Source of the DNA: Candidatus Aminicenantota bacterium | Lineage (GTDB): Bacteria > Acidobacteriota > Aminicenantia > UBA2199 | Direction: 5' to 3' | Length of the DNA: 33,865 bases | Assembly (NCBI GenBank): GCA_027318645.1 | Contig: DAHVOV010000236.1 | Location: 1-33,865 of the forward strand | Shown here: in pieces, positions 17,068-24,741 of the stretch | Numbering within the stretch: position 1 is the stretch's first letter | Layout: the number at the start of each line of letters is the position of its first letter | Notes under the pieces: model-generated | Seen by the model: only the letters and a program-made list of their open reading frames with translations | Database searches by the model: none | Told to the model about the DNA's origin: nothing | Program-made: the position numbers and the translations under genes

Positions 17068-18219
17068 ATGGAGAAGTTTTACCTGACCACGCCCATCTAT
17101 TACGTCAACGACGTGCCGCACATCGGCCACGCCTACACCACCATCCTGGCCGACGTGATCAAGCGCTACAAGCAGCTGCGCGGCCTGCGGGTCATGTTCC
17201 TGACCGGCACCGACGAGCACGGCCAGAAGATCGAGCGCAGCGCGGCCAGGCAGGGGCTCACGCCCCAGCAGCTGGCCGACCGGATGGTGGCCCACTTCCA
17301 GAAGCTGTGGGCGACGCTGAACATCGAGTACGACGCCTTCATCCGCACCACCGACGCGGTCCATGTCCGGGGCGTGCAGAAGATCTTCTCCCGGGTCATG
17401 GAGCAGGGGGACATCTATCGCGGCGAGTACGCCGGCCACTACTGCATCTCCTGCGAGAACTTCATCCCCGACAGCGTCGAGGAGACCGCCGACGGCAAGC
17501 GCGCCTGCCCCGACTGCGGCCGCCTGACCGACAACCGCGTCAGCGAGACCTGCTATTTTTTCCGCCTGTCGGCCTATGGCGACCGGCTGCTGAAATTCTA
17601 CGAGGAGAACCCCGAGTTCGTCACCCCGCGCTCGCGCATGAACGAAGTGGTCTCCTTCGTCAAGATGGGGCTGCGCGACCTGAGCGTCACCCGCTCCACC
17701 GTCAAGTGGGGGATCCCGGTCCCCGGCGACCCCCAGCAGACCATCTACGTCTGGTTCGACGCCCTGTCCAACTACATCACCGCCATTGACTACCTGGGCG
17801 AGGGCGAGCGCTTCCACGGGCTCTGGCCCGCCGACCTGCACATCATGGCCAAGGACATCCTCAAGTACCACGCCGTCTACTGGCCGGCCTTCCTGATGGC
17901 CGCCGGCCTGCCCCTGCCCCGGAAGGAGCTGATCCACGGCTGGTGGCTGAAGGACGAGAAGAAGATGTCCAAGTCGAGCGGCAACGTCCTCGACCCCCAC
18001 ATCCTGCTCCGGCATTTCAGCCCCGATGCCATCCGCTACTTCCTGATGCGCGAGGCCTCCATCGGCGCCGACGGCAATTTCTCCCACGAGGGCTTCATCA
18101 GCCGCGTCAACACCGACCTGACCAACGACTGGGCCAACCTGGTGTCGCGCACCACCGGCATGATCGAGAAGTATTTCGCCGGCGAGTTCAGCGGCGCCGG
18201 GCTGTACACGGAAAGGTAA
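17068..18219 (+). CDS. metG: Methionyl-tRNA synthetase, catalytic part, ended by an in-frame TAA
   Basis: Charges tRNA-Met with methionine in the cytosol. The 383 visible residues contain the whole Rossmann catalytic domain: the HIGH signature (residues 18-21), the zinc-binding insertion with Cys126, Cys129, Cys147 and Cys150, and KMSKS (299-303). The frame then meets TAA at 18217-18219 (codon 384), just after EKYFAGEFSG, in the linker before the anticodon-binding helices. The same frame continues without any shift into the missing anticodon-binding and C-terminal domains (next feature). TAA is an ordinary stop elsewhere in this window. It could be a true split gene, a nonsense allele, readthrough, or a single-base sequence error. 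Confidence 0.9.
   Translation: MEKFYLTTPIYYVNDVPHIGHAYTTILADVIKRYKQLRGLRVMFLTGTDEHGQKIERSAARQGLTPQQLADRMVAHFQKLWATLNIEYDAFIRTTDAVHVRGVQKIFSRVMEQGDIYRGEYAGHYCISCENFIPDSVEETADGKRACPDCGRLTDNRVSETCYFFRLSAYGDRLLKFYEENPEFVTPRSRMNEVVSFVKMGLRDLSVTRSTVKWGIPVPGDPQQTIYVWFDALSNYITAIDYLGEGERFHGLWPADLHIMAKDILKYHAVYWPAFLMAAGLPLPRKELIHGWWLKDEKKMSKSSGNVLDPHILLRHFSPDAIRYFLMREASIGADGNFSHEGFISRVNTDLTNDWANLVSRTTGMIEKYFAGEFSGAGLYTER
18217..18219 (+). other. In-frame TAA interrupting metG
   Basis: Frame-preserving nonsense codon in the context GAA-AGG-TAA-AAG-GGG. One base change (for example to CAA, GAA or AAA) would restore a 681-residue MetRS. The next ATG in frame is at 18247, with a weak GCGGGA ribosome-like element about 9 nt before it. 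Confidence 0.95.
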
Positions 18220-18246
18220 AAGGGGATCGCGGCGGGATACCGCGAC

Positions 18247-19113
18247 ATGGAGAGGGCGGTGCTGGAGCTGTTCGACCAGTACCAGTTCAACCGCGGCCTG
18301 GAGCTGGTCTTCGACTACGTGAACGGCCTGAACCGCTACATCGTCGAGGCCCAGCCGTGGAACCTGGCCAAGGAGGAGACCGACCGGCCGCGCCTGGCCG
18401 GCGTGCTGAAGACCCTCTGCCGCGCCATCCTCAGCGTGAACGCGCTGCTGTCGCCCATCCTGACCGCGACCACCGCCAAGGTGCGGGAGATCTTCCGCAG
18501 CGGCGACGCCGGCCTGGGCTGGAAGGACCTGCCCGAGGAATTCGCCATCGGCCAGGGGACGCAGCTCTTCCCGCGCGTCGACCGCAATGCCTTTTTCTCG
18601 GAGGCGGAGCCCGCGCCGGCCGCCAGCCAAGGAGCAACCATGCAGGAACCCAAGACCCCCGAGACCGTTTCGCCGCCCCAGGGCCCCGTTGTCCCCCAAG
18701 CGGACGCCGCAACCAAGTTGTCGGCAGCCCCCCAAGGGGACGCCGCTGCCCAGCCGCCGGCGGCCCCGCCCTCCGCAGCAGGCGAAGGGCTGATCGAGAT
18801 CGGCGACTTCAAGAAGGTGCAGATGGTCGTGGCCAGGGTGCTGGCCGCCGAGAAGGTGGAGAAGGCCGACAAGCTGCTCAAGCTGCAGGTCGACACCGGC
18901 GACGGCACCCGCACGCTGGTGGCCGGCATCGCCCTGCACTACAAGCCCGAGGAGCTGGTGAACCGCAAGATCATCATCGTCAAGAACCTCAAGCCGGCCA
19001 AGCTGCGCGGCATCCTCTCGCAGGGCATGATCCTGGCCGCTTCCGACGCCGACAACCGCCCCTATGTACCCTTTCTCCCCGAGGAGACGCCCATAGGAGC
19101 CATTCTCAAGTAG
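18247..19113 (+). CDS. metG: Methionyl-tRNA synthetase, anticodon-binding and C-terminal tRNA-binding part
   Basis: 288 residues from the ATG at 18247, in the same frame as the catalytic part. The first ~120 residues are the MetRS anticodon-binding helix bundle (EAQPWNLAKEE is the family's anticodon-side signature). A Pro/Ala/Gln-rich linker follows (about 125-180), then an EMAPII/Trbp111-type OB-fold tRNA-binding domain (from IEIGDFKKVQMVVARV to the end, with LRGILSQGMILAA). All are normal parts of a bacterial dimeric MetRS. Whether this fragment is translated by reinitiation, made by readthrough, or artificially separated by a sequence error cannot be decided here. Confidence 0.85.
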   Translation: MERAVLELFDQYQFNRGLELVFDYVNGLNRYIVEAQPWNLAKEETDRPRLAGVLKTLCRAILSVNALLSPILTATTAKVREIFRSGDAGLGWKDLPEEFAIGQGTQLFPRVDRNAFFSEAEPAPAASQGATMQEPKTPETVSPPQGPVVPQADAATKLSAAPQGDAAAQPPAAPPSAAGEGLIEIGDFKKVQMVVARVLAAEKVEKADKLLKLQVDTGDGTRTLVAGIALHYKPEELVNRKIIIVKNLKPAKLRGILSQGMILAASDADNRPYVPFLPEETPIGAILK

Positions 19114-19139
19114 TGACGAGTGACAAGGTACGAGTGACG
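19112..19139. repeat. Degenerate heptanucleotide tandem repeat (AGTGACG-type, four units)
   Basis: Units AGTGACG, AGTGACA, AGGTACG, AGTGACG, beginning on the last two bases of the metG stop codon. This 7-bp periodic repeat is unlike the surrounding coding sequence. Confidence 0.75.
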
Positions 19140-19166
19140 AGCCGCAGCAGCTAAGGCAGAGGTTCC

Positions 19167-19194
19167 ACGCCGCCGGCCCTGCGAAGGGCGGCGT
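19167..19194. other. GC-rich hairpin downstream of metG
   Basis: ACGCCGCC (19167-19174) pairs perfectly with GGCGGCGT (19187-19194). No T-tract follows, so it is only a possible terminator or an mRNA 3'-end structure. Confidence 0.4.
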
Positions 19195-19240
19195 CCCAGT
19201 GGCGGGCACCGCATACCTTGAAAACCTGACAGTCCGTCGA

Positions 19241-19336
19241 GGTTCCACGTACCACGTACCATGTGCCACGCTGGAATCAGGCTCTTCCCTGTGCTTTTGC
19301 CTTCAACCTGGAACGTGGTACATGGAACGTGGAACC
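19241..19336. repeat. Imperfect inverted repeat built from CACGTACC/GGAACGTGG units
   Basis: Left arm 19241-19270 (begins GGTTCCACGTACCACGTACC) and right arm 19307-19336 (ends CATGGAACGTGGAACC) are imperfect reverse complements of about 30 bp each, separated by 36 bp. Each arm is itself made of roughly 7-bp sub-repeats (GTTCCAC, GTACCAC). A third GGTTCCACG copy is at 19161. The 268-bp spacer 19114-19381 holds these repeats, the hairpin and the next promoter, but no gene. Confidence 0.75.
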
Positions 19337-19346
19337 TTTAAAGCCG

Positions 19347-19375
19347 TTGCTTTCCGCTGAAGGCGGCGCTACAAT
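19347..19375 (+). promoter_or_regulatory. Leaderless promoter of the secreted Memo-family gene
   Basis: TTGCTT (19347-19352), 17-bp spacer, TACAAT (19370-19375), then 6 nt to the ATG at 19382. No ribosome site. It begins 10 bp after the right arm of the inverted repeat. Confidence 0.6.
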
Positions 19376-19381
19376 CGGGCC

Positions 19382-20431
19382 ATGAAAAAGCTCATTTTCC
19401 TTGCACTCGCCGCCTTGGCCCTCGCGGCCAGGGCCCAGGACGTCAGGCCGGCGAAGGACGACGTCGGCTTCTGCTGGCAACGACCGCAGATGGAGCGGCT
19501 CATGGCCCTGCTGGCCGCGACCGAGCCGCCGCCGCCGGGCATGGAGGGAGTGGTCGCCGGCATCTCGCCGCACGACGACTACCTCTACGCCGGCCGGGTC
19601 TATTACCCCCTGTTCAAGAACCTGCGGGCGAAGGAGGCGGTGATCTTCGGCGTCACCCACGGCACGGTGCGCAAGGAGATCGGCGACCCGAAAGGGGTCC
19701 TGATCCTCGACGAATACCCGGCGTGGACGGGCCTCGGCGGCACGGTGGCCATTTCGCCGCTGCGCGAGCGGATCCGCAGGGAGCTGCCCGCGGGCGATGT
19801 CCTCGTCAGCAACAAGGCCCATGCCCTCGAGCACTCGATCGAGGCCCTGGTGCCGTGGCTGCAGTACTTCAACCCCGGGATCCGCATCACTCCCATCATG
19901 GTCACCGCCATGCCCTACGAAAGGATGGAGGAGCTCTCGGGCCGCCTGGCCGCGATCCTCGCCGGCTACGTCGCGGAGAACCGCCTGGCGCCGGGCAGGG
20001 ACATCGTCTTCCTCGTGTCGGCCGACGCCAACCATTACGGCGGCGATTTCGCCAACGTCCCCTACGGGGAGGACGAGGCGGCCCATGCCCGCGGGATCGC
20101 CGAGGACCGGCGCATCGCCGGCAGCCTGGCCGGCGGGACGCTGGACGACGCCAAGATCCGCCAGCTGACCCGGGAGCTGTGGGGAGCCACCTACCTGGAC
20201 TACGGCGGCAGCTACTGGTGCGGCAAGTACGACATCCCCTTCGGCCTGCTGGCCATCGCCAAGGCGCTGCGCCGGGCCGGCGGGCGGGGGCTGAAGGGCG
20301 AGCTGCTGCGCTACGCCGACACCTACAGCGAGGGGGTCCTGCCCCTGAAGAAGCCCGGCTTCGGCATCACCGCGCCGTTCTCGCCGAAGCACTGGGTGGG
20401 GTTCTTCTCGGCCCGCTTCGCCCAGGAATGA
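19382..20431 (+). CDS. Secreted Memo-family protein (AmmeMemoRadiSam system protein B-like)
   Basis: 349 residues. The N-terminus is a clear Sec signal peptide (MKKLIFLALAALALAARAQD, cleavage likely after ARA). The rest matches the Memo fold, related to class III extradiol dioxygenases: SPHDDYLYAG near residue 63 (family PHxGYxYSG), ALEHSIEALVPWLQYF near 145, SADANHYGG near 220, and WCGKYDIPFG near 280. These keep the His, Asp and Cys positions of the putative metal/redox site. Most Memo-family genes I know are cytosolic and lie near AMMECR1 or radical-SAM partners; neither is here. Function is unknown. Start supported by the signal peptide and the promoter 6 nt upstream. Confidence 0.8.
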   Translation: MKKLIFLALAALALAARAQDVRPAKDDVGFCWQRPQMERLMALLAATEPPPPGMEGVVAGISPHDDYLYAGRVYYPLFKNLRAKEAVIFGVTHGTVRKEIGDPKGVLILDEYPAWTGLGGTVAISPLRERIRRELPAGDVLVSNKAHALEHSIEALVPWLQYFNPGIRITPIMVTAMPYERMEELSGRLAAILAGYVAENRLAPGRDIVFLVSADANHYGGDFANVPYGEDEAAHARGIAEDRRIAGSLAGGTLDDAKIRQLTRELWGATYLDYGGSYWCGKYDIPFGLLAIAKALRRAGGRGLKGELLRYADTYSEGVLPLKKPGFGITAPFSPKHWVGFFSARFAQE

Positions 20432-20499
20432 CGGCCGTGGACGCCGCCGGCCGGGAACTTTTTGCCCGCAATTACGTTCAATAAGCAAGGAGCGCAACC

Positions 20500-21576
20500 A
20501 TGAAGCAAGCACGCACCTTCTTCGGGCTTCTGATCATGATCTTCTTCGCCGTGCCCATCCTGTTCGGCATCATCTGGGCCGTGGGCTTCACCCAGGCGTT
20601 CGTCTCGGAGAAGACGCTGGCCACGCTTCCCGGCGAGGTCATCGCCGAGGTGCCCGGGCTGCTGGAGGGGATGATGCAGGCGGCGCGCGACGAGGGCTCG
20701 GACATGGACTATGACACCCGCGCCTGGCTGAACGCCATGGCCGCCGCCGGGACCGCTCCCAAGCAGCTGATGCGCGAGACCGGCGTCGACGAGTGGCTGG
20801 AGCGGGAGCTGACCGGCTCGCTCGCCGAGCTCGGCCGGATCATGAACGGCCGGAGCTCCGCCCGCTCGGTGTGGCTCGACATGCGCCCGCTGAAGGCGGC
20901 CCTGGCCCACCCGGCCATGACCGCCTGGCTGACGCGCGTGCTGGAGAACCTCCCCGCCTGCTCGGAAGGCGAATCGGAGGCCTGGGCGCGGGCGCTGGCC
21001 CGCGAGGAGGACTACGAGTCGCTGCCGCCCTGCCGGCCCGCCGCGGCGCCCCCCGGCGACACGACGGCGGTGGCCGCTGCCATCCGCGAGCGCATCGGCC
21101 GCGATATCCCCGACCGGGTGAACATGCTGGAGAACGCCCGCTTCCCGCGGCGGAACTTCAACGTGGCCCGCACGGTCGATTCCTTCGCCTACCTGCTCTT
21201 CCTCATCCCGGCGCTCTTCATCTTCCTGGGCGCCATCATCGGCGGCCGCGGCTGGCCGGGCTTCTTCCGCTGGAGCGGCGTCGCCACCATGACGGGCGGC
21301 GGCCTGGTCCTGGCCCTCTCCTCGCTGGCCAAGGGCATCGTGCCCTGGGCCATGCGCGTCGGCCCGATGGATACCCGCTATTCCTCGCACTGGATGCACT
21401 GGCACGAGGCGTTCGCCGAGCACGCCGGCAGCCTGGCCCAGGTGATCTCCCGCCACTTCATCTCGCCGGTGGTCACCGTGGCCGGCGGCGTCTGCATCGT
21501 GGGCCTGCTGCTGTTCGCGTTCTCCTTCACCTTCGCGCGGGCCGAGGCGGCCAAGCCGCAGGCGCCGGCGGCCTGA
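20500..21576 (+). CDS. Membrane protein of unknown function, large extracytoplasmic domain
   Basis: 358 residues: an N-terminal membrane helix (about 8-30), a predicted extracytoplasmic helical domain (about 31-228), then three C-terminal membrane helices (about 229-251, 260-282 and 322-345). No family motif is recognised. The ATG has a good AGGAG ribosome site (about 20486-20490). It follows the Memo gene by 68 bp and precedes the endonuclease Q gene by 47 bp on the same strand, so the three may be co-transcribed. No role can be inferred from that grouping alone. Confidence 0.75.
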   Translation: MKQARTFFGLLIMIFFAVPILFGIIWAVGFTQAFVSEKTLATLPGEVIAEVPGLLEGMMQAARDEGSDMDYDTRAWLNAMAAAGTAPKQLMRETGVDEWLERELTGSLAELGRIMNGRSSARSVWLDMRPLKAALAHPAMTAWLTRVLENLPACSEGESEAWARALAREEDYESLPPCRPAAAPPGDTTAVAAAIRERIGRDIPDRVNMLENARFPRRNFNVARTVDSFAYLLFLIPALFIFLGAIIGGRGWPGFFRWSGVATMTGGGLVLALSSLAKGIVPWAMRVGPMDTRYSSHWMHWHEAFAEHAGSLAQVISRHFISPVVTVAGGVCIVGLLLFAFSFTFARAEAAKPQAPAA

Positions 21577-21623
21577 CCGCGACGCCCTGACGGCGAGAGC
21601 CATTGCCGGGGCCGGGCGGTTGA

Positions 21624-22856
21624 ATGCGGTTCTACGCCGACCTGCACGTCCATTCCCGCTTCTCGCGCGGCACCTCGCCCGCCCTGGAGCTCCCCGAGCT
21701 GGAGCGCTGGGCGGCGATCAAGGGACTGGCCGTCATCGGCTGCGGCGACTTCACCCACCCCGCCTGGTTCGAGCGGCTGCGCTCCTCGCTGGCGGAAGCC
21801 GCCCCCGGCCTGTACGCGCTGAGGGAGGGGCCGGGCGCCGGGTGGCGGCCGTCCTGGGCGGGCGGGGGGCCGCGGCCGCTGTTCATGCTCAGCTCCGAGA
21901 TCTCGCTGATCTTCACCCAGGCCGGCCGGGTGCGCAAGGTGCACCTGCTGCTGCTCGCCCCTTCGCTGGAGACGGTCGGGCGCATCAACGCCGCGCTGGG
22001 CCGGCGCTTCAACCTGAACGCCGACGGCCGCCCCATCCTGGGCGCCACGGCGCGCGACATCGCCGCCGAGGTGCTGGCGATCGACGAGCGCGTGCTGGTC
22101 ATCCCCGCCCACATCTGGACCCCCTGGTTCTCGCTGCTGGGGTCGCGCTCGGGGTTCGACAGCCTCGAGGAGTGCTTCCTCGACGCGGCGCCGGCCATCC
22201 ACGCCGTGGAGACGGGCCTGTCGGCCGATCCGCCCATGCTGGCCCGCGTCTCGTCGCTGGCCCCGTACACGGTCCTCTCCAACTCCGACGCCCACTCGGC
22301 GCAGAACCTGGGGCGCGAGGCCAGCGAGTTCGACTGCCCGCTGGCCTATGACGCCATCGCCGCCGCCATCCGCGGCAACGGGGTCGTGCGCACCATCGAG
22401 TTCTTCCCCGAGGAGGGCAAGTACCATCACGACGGCCACCGCCACTGCGGCGTCTCGCTGCCGCCGCACCAGGCGCGGCGCCGCGGCAACGTCTGCCCGG
22501 CCTGCGGCCGGCCGCTCACCCTCGGCGTGCTGCACCGCGCCGAGGAGCTCGCCGACCGCGAGGATCCCGGCAGCGCCCGCTTCGCCTACCAAGTGCCGCT
22601 GCGCCAGATCCTGGCCCGCCTCCTCGGCTGCGGCGAGGGCACCCGAAAGGTGGACCGCCTCTACGTCTCGCTGATCGAGCGCCTGGGGCCGGAGTTCGCC
22701 ATCCTGCAGGAAACCCCGGCGGCGGCCATCGCCTCCGTCGAGCCCCGCCTGGCCGCCGCCGTGGCGGCCGTGCGCGCCGGCCGCGTCCGCCGCGTCGCCG
22801 GCTACGACGGCGTGTACGGCACGATCGACTTCGCCGCCGGCGACCTGGACGGTTGA
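21624..22856 (+). CDS. Endonuclease Q-like PHP-domain DNA repair nuclease
   Basis: 410 residues. The N-terminal PHP phosphoesterase domain carries the family's metal ligands: DLHVHSRFSRG, GCGDFTHPAW, SSEIS, PAHIWTPWFSLLGS, ETGLSADP and SNSDAHS. A zinc-finger-like region follows near residues 270-300 (HCGVSLPP, then CPACG), then a helical C-terminal domain ending in GYDGVYGTIDF. This is the domain order of endonuclease Q, which nicks DNA 5' of uracil, hypoxanthine, xanthine or abasic sites in Thermococcales and some bacteria. No AGGAGG-type site precedes the ATG at 21624; the N-terminal metal motif so close to the start supports it. Confidence 0.82.
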   Translation: MRFYADLHVHSRFSRGTSPALELPELERWAAIKGLAVIGCGDFTHPAWFERLRSSLAEAAPGLYALREGPGAGWRPSWAGGGPRPLFMLSSEISLIFTQAGRVRKVHLLLLAPSLETVGRINAALGRRFNLNADGRPILGATARDIAAEVLAIDERVLVIPAHIWTPWFSLLGSRSGFDSLEECFLDAAPAIHAVETGLSADPPMLARVSSLAPYTVLSNSDAHSAQNLGREASEFDCPLAYDAIAAAIRGNGVVRTIEFFPEEGKYHHDGHRHCGVSLPPHQARRRGNVCPACGRPLTLGVLHRAEELADREDPGSARFAYQVPLRQILARLLGCGEGTRKVDRLYVSLIERLGPEFAILQETPAAAIASVEPRLAAAVAAVRAGRVRRVAGYDGVYGTIDFAAGDLDG

Positions 22857-22881
22857 CTTTTGCGAACAACTATATTATTGT
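22853..22881 (+). promoter_or_regulatory. Promoter of the FadL-type porin gene
   Basis: TTGACT (22853-22858, overlapping the stop of the preceding gene), 17-bp spacer containing TATATTAT, TATTGT (22876-22881), then an unusually AT-rich leader with eight T's and a strong AGGGAGGA ribosome site before the ATG at 22922. The exact -10 is ambiguous. Confidence 0.5.
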
Positions 22882-22921
22882 TTTTTTTCAACTAATTTCC
22901 TTAGGGAGGAAATAATAACCC

Positions 22922-24172
22922 ATGAAGACCATCGCACGCTACCTGGTGACGCTCGTCCTGATCGCCTGCTGCGCCTCGACCCTGAGCGCCAACGGCCTGA
23001 ACCTCAACGGCTCGGGTTCGCGGGCCATGGGCATGGCCGGCGCGGTCATCTCCTGGACCAATGACGTCAGCCTGTTCTACTTCAACCCGGCCGGCGCCGC
23101 CTTCGCCGAGAAGTCCTGGGTCTCGCTGTTCGAGACCAACCTGCTGCCCAGCGGCACCTACGTGCTGTCGCCCTACGGCATCGACGCCAAGACCCAGAGC
23201 AAGGTCTACCCCGCCGGCGCGCTCGGCTTCGTCAAGCCGCTGTCGGACAAGCTGACCGTCGGCATCGGCGTCTACACCCCCTCGGGCACCGGCTCCGCCT
23301 GGGACGGCACGGAGCTGAAGAACCTCGCCGGCGGCCAGGTCTGCACCTGGAAGAGCTTTTTCGGCGTGTTCACCGTCTCGCCCCTGCTGGCCTACAAGGT
23401 CACGGACCAGCTCTCGCTCGGCGCCTCGATCAACCTCAACTACGGCATGCTGAAGATCGAGCGCCCGGCCCTCGGGCAGTACAAGGAGGACCTGAACGGC
23501 ATCGGTTTCGGCGCCACCGTGGGCATGCAGTACAAGCCCACCGACAAGCTCTCCTTCGGCCTCAGCTTCAAGCCTCCGGTCAAGGTCACGCTGAAGGGCG
23601 ATGCCACCATGGCCGGCGCCGCCCTGGTCGGCGCCGCCAATGCCAGCGACATCACCCGCAAGGCCACCCTGCCCATGTGGCTGGGCGCCGGCGTCAGCTT
23701 CAAGCCGCTGGACAAGCTGCGGCTGGGCCTGGACGTCAACTGGACCAACTGGAAGAAGCTGGACGAGATCCCGGTCGAGTTCTCTGACGCCTATTGGACC
23801 GTGCTCATGAAGGTGCCGGCCGCCAAGGCCGCCTTCGACCAGACCATCCCCCTCGACTGGAAGGACTGCCTGCAGGTGCGCGTCGGCGCCGAGTACATGG
23901 TCAACGAGCAGTGGTCGCTGCGCGTGGGCTACATGCGCGACCCCTCGCCCACGCCGCTGACGACGATGAGCATCCTGCTGCCGCAGATCCCCTACAACAT
24001 GTTCACCGTCGGCGCCGGCTACACCGGCGACAAGCTGAGCGTCCACGCCGCCCTGGAGATCCTGCGCGGCGAGGAGCAGACGGTGCCGCTGTCGCCCGCC
24101 AACCGCATGCCGGGCGTGCACAACATGAACATCGTGGTGCCCAGCATCACCATCGCCTACCGCTTCGACTGA
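22922..24172 (+). CDS. OmpP1/FadL-family outer-membrane protein
   Basis: 416 residues with a signal peptide (MKTIARYLVTLVLIACCAST, cleavage near LSA-N). The mature N-terminus has the FadL hatch signature GSGSRAMGMAGAVISWTND followed by FYFNPAGAAF (the conserved N-P-A). The remainder is an alternating beta-barrel pattern ending in an aromatic-basic C-terminus (ITIAYRFD) typical of BAM substrates. Family members pass long-chain fatty acids, hydrocarbons or other hydrophobic compounds across the outer membrane; the ligand is unknown. Strong ribosome site, its own promoter and a perfect terminator make it a single-gene unit. It is good evidence that the host has an outer membrane. Confidence 0.93.
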   Translation: MKTIARYLVTLVLIACCASTLSANGLNLNGSGSRAMGMAGAVISWTNDVSLFYFNPAGAAFAEKSWVSLFETNLLPSGTYVLSPYGIDAKTQSKVYPAGALGFVKPLSDKLTVGIGVYTPSGTGSAWDGTELKNLAGGQVCTWKSFFGVFTVSPLLAYKVTDQLSLGASINLNYGMLKIERPALGQYKEDLNGIGFGATVGMQYKPTDKLSFGLSFKPPVKVTLKGDATMAGAALVGAANASDITRKATLPMWLGAGVSFKPLDKLRLGLDVNWTNWKKLDEIPVEFSDAYWTVLMKVPAAKAAFDQTIPLDWKDCLQVRVGAEYMVNEQWSLRVGYMRDPSPTPLTTMSILLPQIPYNMFTVGAGYTGDKLSVHAALEILRGEEQTVPLSPANRMPGVHNMNIVVPSITIAYRFD

Positions 24173-24195
24173 GCGAGGGCGCAGGCCATTTCCCG

Positions 24196-24227
24196 GAGGG
24201 GGCGCCGCCTGGCGCCCCCTCTTTTTT
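24196..24227 (+). terminator. Strong intrinsic terminator after the FadL-type gene
   Basis: A perfect 11-bp GC-rich stem (GAGGGGGCGCC, loop GCCT, GGCGCCCCCTC) followed immediately by six T's. It is the clearest terminator in the window. Confidence 0.95.
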
Positions 24228-24269
24228 CCCGCCCCGGCGGCCGCCGTCGCCGGAGCGGGGCTCCCCGTA

Positions 24270-24298
24270 TTGAAAAGCCGGGCAAAACATAGTAAAAT
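24270..24298 (+). promoter_or_regulatory. Promoter of rplS
   Basis: TTGAAA (24270-24275), exactly 17 bp, TAAAAT (24293-24298). The ATG at 24337 follows a 38-nt leader with a GAGGAGA ribosome site. Confidence 0.75.
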
Positions 24299-24336
24299 GG
24301 TCCGTCAGCGAACTCACTGCCATCGAGGAGACCAAC

Positions 24337-24741
24337 ATGACAGACGAAAAGAAGAAGAGCAAGGAGCGCCCGGCCGACAAGCCCGAGAAGAAGAAGTCGG
24401 AAGCCGCCCATGCCGATAAGCGCGCCCGCGAGGCGCGCAGCGAGACGCCCGAGATCCGCCCCGGCGACGAGTTGAAGGTGTTCTACCGCGTCATCGAGGC
24501 CGGCAAGGAGCGGATCCAGACCTACGAGGGCACCGCCATCGCCATCAAGAACACCGGCGCCTCGCGGACCGTCACCGTGCGCAAGAGCTCCTTCGGCGTC
24601 GCCGTGGAAAGGATCTTCCCCCTGAACTCCAAGCTGGTGCAGAAGATCGAGGTCAAGAAGCACACCCGCGTCCGCCGGGCCAAGCTGTTCTACCTGCGCA
24701 ACCTGAAGGGAAAGGCGTCGCGCCTGAAAGAACTCAGGTAA
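24337..24741 (+). CDS. rplS: 50S ribosomal protein L19 with a charged N-terminal extension
   Basis: 134 residues against about 115 usually. The L19 core (from PGDELKVFYRVIEAGKERIQ to LFYLRNLKGKASRLKE) is normal. The first ~38 residues are almost only Lys, Glu, Ala, Asp and Arg, likely disordered, replacing the short N-terminal helix of most L19 proteins. There is no internal Met before the core and the ribosome site supports this start. L19 bridges 30S and 50S. It lies away from the common rpsP-rimM-trmD group and is instead coupled to rnhB (stop and start overlap, TAATG). Confidence 0.93.
   Translation: MTDEKKKSKERPADKPEKKKSEAAHADKRAREARSETPEIRPGDELKVFYRVIEAGKERIQTYEGTAIAIKNTGASRTVTVRKSSFGVAVERIFPLNSKLVQKIEVKKHTRVRRAKLFYLRNLKGKASRLKELR

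Noticed and set aside
18217-18219. Stop-codon reassignment or selenocysteine/pyrrolysine at the metG stop
   Set aside because: The codon is TAA, which ends several intact genes here; Sec and Pyl use TGA and TAG.
15088-19269. A very long open frame antisense to dnaK and metG
   Set aside because: The high third-position GC of the real genes leaves the opposite strand open. The product is Leu/Val/Asp/Gly-rich with no motif and crosses two well-supported genes.
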